Positions 6,424 to 9,390 of a stretch of 9,390 nucleotides of DNA are shown piece by piece (the first letter of the stretch is position 1; each line of letters opens with the position of its first letter). The stretch spans positions 1 through 9,390 of the forward strand of contig JAKQGS010000129.1 of assembly GCA_029556045.1 (NCBI GenBank), given 5' to 3'. The notes beneath the pieces were generated by a model. The model did no database searches, was not told the DNA's origin, and was given only the letters and a program-made list of their open reading frames with translations. Origin of the DNA: Pseudomonadota bacterium (GTDB taxonomy: Bacteria; Bdellovibrionota; Oligoflexia; Oligoflexales; Oligoflexaceae). The position numbers and the translations under genes are program-made.

Positions 6424-7725
6424 ATGCGGCATGTCCTCTTATATTGTGCCCTGTTGGTATTCAGCGCCTGCAAGACTGGTGAATCGACCCAGGCCCTCAA
6501 TCAAATAGATTCGACCGTTCTGACAGCCTCTCTACCAACCAAATTTAAAGCTTTTTTCGGCCCCTATCACGCCGCCCGCGGCACCGTGTATGAGGCCGAA
6601 GGCATGGCAGCAGGAACCGACGCACAGGAAGCCTTTCAGTTTGGTGAGTACGCCATTTTGTCCCGCCCATCCTACGGGGGATACACCTTTCAGGAGGCGA
6701 TCGAAAGCCGTTGTTTTACCCACGATGTCAACCGCATCTGGGGCATGGTGGTCCCACCCTCTGAAGCAGGGGTGGTGAATAACCCCGCTGACACCGAGTT
6801 ATGGGTACCAGCCGCATCACCCGGTATGATTCAGGGTGCGGAACGCTATTCCAAACTATCGAAACTCTGCCCCCAGATTGCGGGTATGATCATCGATGAT
6901 TTTATCGCCAATTATCGTTCTGGCCGGGTCACCCTCAGCGATGTCATCAAGATCCGTGACGCGTTGAAGGGAAAAACCACCGACAACAAAGGCAACGTCA
7001 CCTATACCAGCCCCGACCTGAAGCTTGCCATCGTGGTTTACGAGCGGGAGCTGGCGGATCTCGATGCGGAACTGCTCAAGCAGATCGAAGCCGTCAATCT
7101 GTGGATATACAATCAGAACGGTCGGTATCAAAATTTTGAAAGTTACATCAACACCATTCGCACCAAATATCCGGAGGAGGAAATCATCCCAGGCATATAT
7201 ATCCTGAACTCGGACTATGGCGTTTCCTCCCGCGCCTCCGTGCATGATATGCTGGACATTTCCATCAATCTATACGACCAAGGCCTGGCTTCAGGTATCC
7301 TACTATTCGCGGGACATTGGGTGACCCAGGAGAACCTCAGCCAGTTTGCCAGCCGCGGCTGGCCGAACTCATGGAACGATCAGCAATTGGCCAAAAAACT
7401 GAATACCGTCTATTATCCCTACCTTGGGCAACTCAAAGGTCGCTTCGTATCCCGCTCGATCAACGATGGCAGCGAGACCCCCATCGCCAAGGCGATTGTC
7501 AAAATCTACTGGGTGAAGGACGGACACGAAAGGCTGATTACCCGAAAATTTACCAAAGATGACGGATCTTTCGAAGCGGGCGTCTGGGCTGGTCGTAACC
7601 CCGAATCTCCCTGGACTTACCGCATCGACGTTGAACAGGACGGCGTTAAGGTGGCTTCCACAAGTATAACTTCACAGGCTCAGACGATTGTGGAAATTCC
7701 AGATCTGACCGTCGAATCCCCATAA
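6424..7725 (+). CDS. Large lipoprotein with TIM-barrel-like body and C-terminal beta-sandwich
   Basis: The protein has 433 residues. An N-terminal signal ends in FSAC with Cys16 as the probable lipidation site (Phe at -3 is less usual). The body, about 40-330, has the rhythm of a (beta/alpha)8 barrel: IAGMIIDDF (152-160), AVNLWIYNQ (223-231), EIIPGIYIL (253-261) and ASGILLFAGHW (289-299) look like successive core strands, with acidic residues D158/D159 at a strand end as in many glycoside-hydrolase-like barrels. From about 335, LKGRFVSRS with a KDDGSFEAGVW turn (378-388) looks like a carboxypeptidase-regulatory or CnaB-like beta-sandwich. No enzyme family is recognised and no substrate can be given. 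The RBS GAAGGAG is excellent. It is an envelope protein, monocistronic or read through from the nuclease operon. Confidence 0.8.
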   Translation: MRHVLLYCALLVFSACKTGESTQALNQIDSTVLTASLPTKFKAFFGPYHAARGTVYEAEGMAAGTDAQEAFQFGEYAILSRPSYGGYTFQEAIESRCFTHDVNRIWGMVVPPSEAGVVNNPADTELWVPAASPGMIQGAERYSKLSKLCPQIAGMIIDDFIANYRSGRVTLSDVIKIRDALKGKTTDNKGNVTYTSPDLKLAIVVYERELADLDAELLKQIEAVNLWIYNQNGRYQNFESYINTIRTKYPEEEIIPGIYILNSDYGVSSRASVHDMLDISINLYDQGLASGILLFAGHWVTQENLSQFASRGWPNSWNDQQLAKKLNTVYYPYLGQLKGRFVSRSINDGSETPIAKAIVKIYWVKDGHERLITRKFTKDDGSFEAGVWAGRNPESPWTYRIDVEQDGVKVASTSITSQAQTIVEIPDLTVESP

Positions 7726-7732
7726 TCCAACC

Positions 7733-7774
7733 GGGAGCCCCGCTGGACCAAATCGCGGGGCTCCCAACAATTTT
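7733..7774 (+). terminator. Strong hairpin terminator of the large lipoprotein gene
   Basis: GGGAGCCCCGC (7733-7743) and GCGGGGCTCCC (7755-7765) are perfectly complementary over 11 pairs around an 11-base loop. The T run (7771-7774) comes five bases after the stem, so it is not the tightest arrangement, but the stem is very stable. It insulates the lipoprotein gene from the riboswitch. Confidence 0.8.
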
Positions 7775-7791
7775 CATACTAATCGGCAACT

Positions 7792-7797
7792 TACAAT
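7792..7797 (+). promoter_or_regulatory. Possible -10 box of the riboswitch-thiC transcript
   Basis: TACAAT matches the sigma-70 -10 consensus at five of six positions and would start transcription near 7804, about 47 bases before the aptamer. The nearest -35-like sequence, TTTTCA (7771-7776), is only 15 bases away, so the promoter is uncertain. Confidence 0.35.
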
Positions 7798-7850
7798 CAC
7801 CATCTTCCCTTCTGGCGAAACCGTCCTCGATCTGTTAAAACACCTACTGA

Positions 7851-7967
7851 ATCACCGGGGGTGTCCGACGGTCTGCATTGGCAGACAGGGCTGAGAGGAT
7901 GATGATCCAGCGATGGATCCAATCCAACCCCAAGACCTGATCTGGATCATGCCAGCGTAGGGAGCGT

Positions 7968-7970
<3 letters not shown>
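7851..7970 (+). promoter_or_regulatory. TPP riboswitch aptamer (THI element)
   Basis: The conserved pieces of the thiamine pyrophosphate aptamer are present in order: GGGGTG (7858-7863), CTGAGA (7891-7896), ACCTGATCTGG (7935-7945) and ATGCCAGCGTAGGGA (7949-7963). P1 is ATCAC (7851-7855) with GTGAT (7966-7970). P2 is GGGGT with ACCCC (7927-7931). P3 ends in a GTCTGC/GCAGAC hairpin (7871-7886). An extra P3a arm is GGAT/ATCC (7897-7900, 7922-7925) enclosing a GATCC/GGATC hairpin. P4/P5 contains CTGG/CCAG. When TPP is plentiful this element lowers expression of thiamine synthesis genes; thiC follows directly. Confidence 0.95.

Positions 7971-9390
<1,420 letters not shown>

Overview
The window is a stretch of moderately GC-rich bacterial chromosome with compact genes, clear hairpin terminators and several exported proteins. 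The best taxonomic hint is the minus-strand protein ending at 1416. It belongs to the TIGR02147/DUF4423 family, which I associate mainly with Bdellovibrionota/Oligoflexia and Fibrobacter. Together with the exported nuclease and lipoproteins, this suggests a Gram-negative relative of Bdellovibrio/Oligoflexus. That placement is inference; no rRNA or other phylogenetic marker is present.

Left part (1-2216): the tail of a YceI-like protein, a strong hairpin, and a small SUI1/eIF1-type factor (yciH, best start 154). Facing these on the minus strand are a TIGR02147 family regulator-like protein (2216-1416) and, behind it, a two-domain VOC protein (1293-520). The two groups converge on a hairpin at 469-497.

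Middle (2217-4883): a small exported protein with four cysteines and a textbook intrinsic terminator, then an AT-rich leader and a complete DEAD-box RNA helicase of the DeaD/CsdA type with a C-terminal DbpA-like RNA-binding domain. The helicase is followed by two hairpins that share one arm and cannot form together.

Right-middle (4867-7774): an export cluster. A promoter with a dyad over its -10 box precedes a tiny Cys-containing lipoprotein, which lies 28 bases ahead of an S1/P1-type zinc nuclease with a signal peptide. A separate lipoprotein gene follows, predicted to have a TIM-barrel-like body and a C-terminal beta-sandwich domain, and ends at a perfect 11-bp terminator stem. Degradation of external or prey nucleic acid is the likely theme of the nuclease pair.

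Right end (7775-9390): a complete TPP riboswitch aptamer leads into thiC, which runs off the window. Between them is a legible switching circuit. The segment AGTCAT (8036-8041) can pair either with ATGACT at the foot of the aptamer (7969-7974, overlapping stem P1) or with ATGACT that contains the proposed thiC start codon (8054-8059). This is the most mechanistically interesting feature of the window. No mobile element, CRISPR array, tRNA or rRNA was seen.
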